Shown here: positions 26,500-27,351 of the stretch, piece by piece | Position numbering within the stretch: position 1 is the first letter of the stretch | How the letters are laid out: the number at the start of each line of letters is the position of its first letter | Assembly (NCBI GenBank): GCA_012064415.1 | Contig: SSNU01000025.1 | Location: forward strand, 33,911-61,261 | DNA: 27,351 nucleotides | Source: Gyrodactylus bullatarudis | Lineage: Eukaryota > Platyhelminthes > Monogenea > Gyrodactylidea > Gyrodactylidae | Reading direction: 5' to 3' | Notes under the pieces: generated by a model | The model's input: the letters and a program-made list of their open reading frames with translations, nothing else | Database searches by the model: none | What the model was told of the DNA's origin: nothing | Program-made: the position numbers and the translations under genes

Positions 26500-27351
26500 T
26501 AAATGATTCTTTTTTTCATTTTACTATCAAGTTTAACCCTTACAAACGCATATTTTTCACAACTTTTATTTCAAAGAGAAATCTTGCAATATGTAAGCTC
26601 TCAGACCTTATATAAAATGTCTAAAAATATTATTTTTCAATTTTGTTATCAATACGTTCTTATTACTGGCTATGATTTTTGCAATTACTTAAGTATTTTC
26701 TACTCGACTTAATTTAACGATAATTTTTAAGAACGTAAGCCCATCCTAATTTCCTATGCATTCCATTATTTACTTCCCCAACCGACTTCATTGGTGTATA
26801 CAGAGTTTTATAGATATCTTTTTTAACCTTGATAACTTTTGAATAAAAACGTACAAGAAAATAATAACAGATTCCGAATCCTCAAATTTTAGAAATTTTA
26901 CACCTATTGAGCATGTTTTGTCCATTTTAAAATATGCTAAAATAAAATTGAATCTTTTCTATTTGATGCCAAAACCATATTGGTACTCATTGAAATAATG
27001 GAGCAGTGAATTTTTGAAAAGTCGATAAAAAGATTGAGTTGCTATCGAAATTTTTGCATTTTTCAGAAAGAATAGAAGGAATAGATTATTGTGATTTTCG
27101 TAAAATTCTGAACAACATCTTCTAAATTCAGCCGAGTTCAAAATTTTGCATTTTTAGAGTGAATTGTTTGCTCATTTGTTTGTCTGAGCTCAAGTTTCAA
27201 ATCTCCTCGAGATTTTTATTAATTGAAAATTTGACTAATCATGGATATTTATCACCAATTACAAATCAAAATGATGGTATTTTAATACAACTTATCAAAA
27301 GTCTTCAAACTTTGATTGAAAATCAATCCAAACAATTCAATCTCTTGTTGA
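26500..27351. other. AT-rich stretch to the window end
   Basis: Only low-complexity hydrophobic or short frames occur, as expected by chance in this composition. No gene or repeat is recognised. Confidence 0.35.

Noticed and set aside
26503..26712. 69-codon hydrophobic frame that might be a secreted protein
   Set aside because: No splice sites, low complexity and Phe/Tyr/Ile bias typical of random AT-rich translation.
1..27351. CRISPR arrays, tRNA or rRNA genes, bacterial promoters
   Set aside because: No regularly spaced direct repeats with unique spacers and no tRNA-like or rRNA-like sequence was seen; the TGACTA array in the MULE ends is an inverted-repeat feature of the transposon.

Overview
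The window looks like intron- and transposon-rich nuclear DNA of an animal. Intergenic DNA is strongly AT-rich, there are short GT-AG introns and AATAAA signals, and Penelope-like, LINE, gypsy-type LTR, piggyBac, MULE and Merlin-like elements sit close together. An arthropod, perhaps a crustacean such as a copepod, would fit the element mix and the small secreted-peptide exon, but nothing seen here fixes the species. I see no CRISPR, rRNA, tRNA or bacterial operon.

Layout. 1-780 (-) is the N-terminal part of a Penelope-like element (PLE) polyprotein. 976-1537 (+) is the 3' end of a host-like gene: two exons whose reading frame joins exactly across a 68-bp intron, giving left-handed beta-helix hexapeptide repeats (eIF2B-epsilon-like) and then a Tctex1-like tail. 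2313-4331 is a frameshifted piggyBac. 4420-6560 (-) is a second PLE, split in its endonuclease by another repeat and abutting a 5'-truncated LINE (6565-8047, -). 8578-13592 (-) is a decayed Ty3/gypsy element whose integrase is interrupted by a MULE-type DNA transposon (9415-10833) with >300-bp terminal inverted repeats and a 9-bp target duplication. 13729-13944 is a fragment of a different GIY-YIG lineage. 14792-15103 encodes a small single-pass membrane protein. 16395-16620 holds two overlapping coding-like short frames.

From 16.8 to 25 kb the DNA is dominated by one PLE family: degraded relics at 16.9, 17.5-18.2, 21.8-22.4 and 24.7 kb, and a much younger copy at 20298-21742 with an open RT/GIY-YIG frame between perfect 128-bp inverted repeats. 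A family of long-hairpin repeats (best copy 22407-23064) is interspersed. A Merlin/IS1595-like transposase fragment lies at 23.8-24.2 kb. At 26133-26312 a complete 59-residue exon encodes a probable secreted peptide precursor (signal peptide, KR cleavage site, 9-residue C-terminal peptide).

The most striking layer beyond protein coding is a series of hammerhead-ribozyme-like motifs at the PLE ends (minus strand 4464-4498, 19537-19571, 20329-20363 and 23757-23790; plus strand 21677-21711 and 22377-22411), and a separate candidate at 19396-19442. The copy at 19537-19571 has every consensus core position. The genes do not form an operon-like system: the host-like pieces are islands in a graveyard of nested mobile elements.
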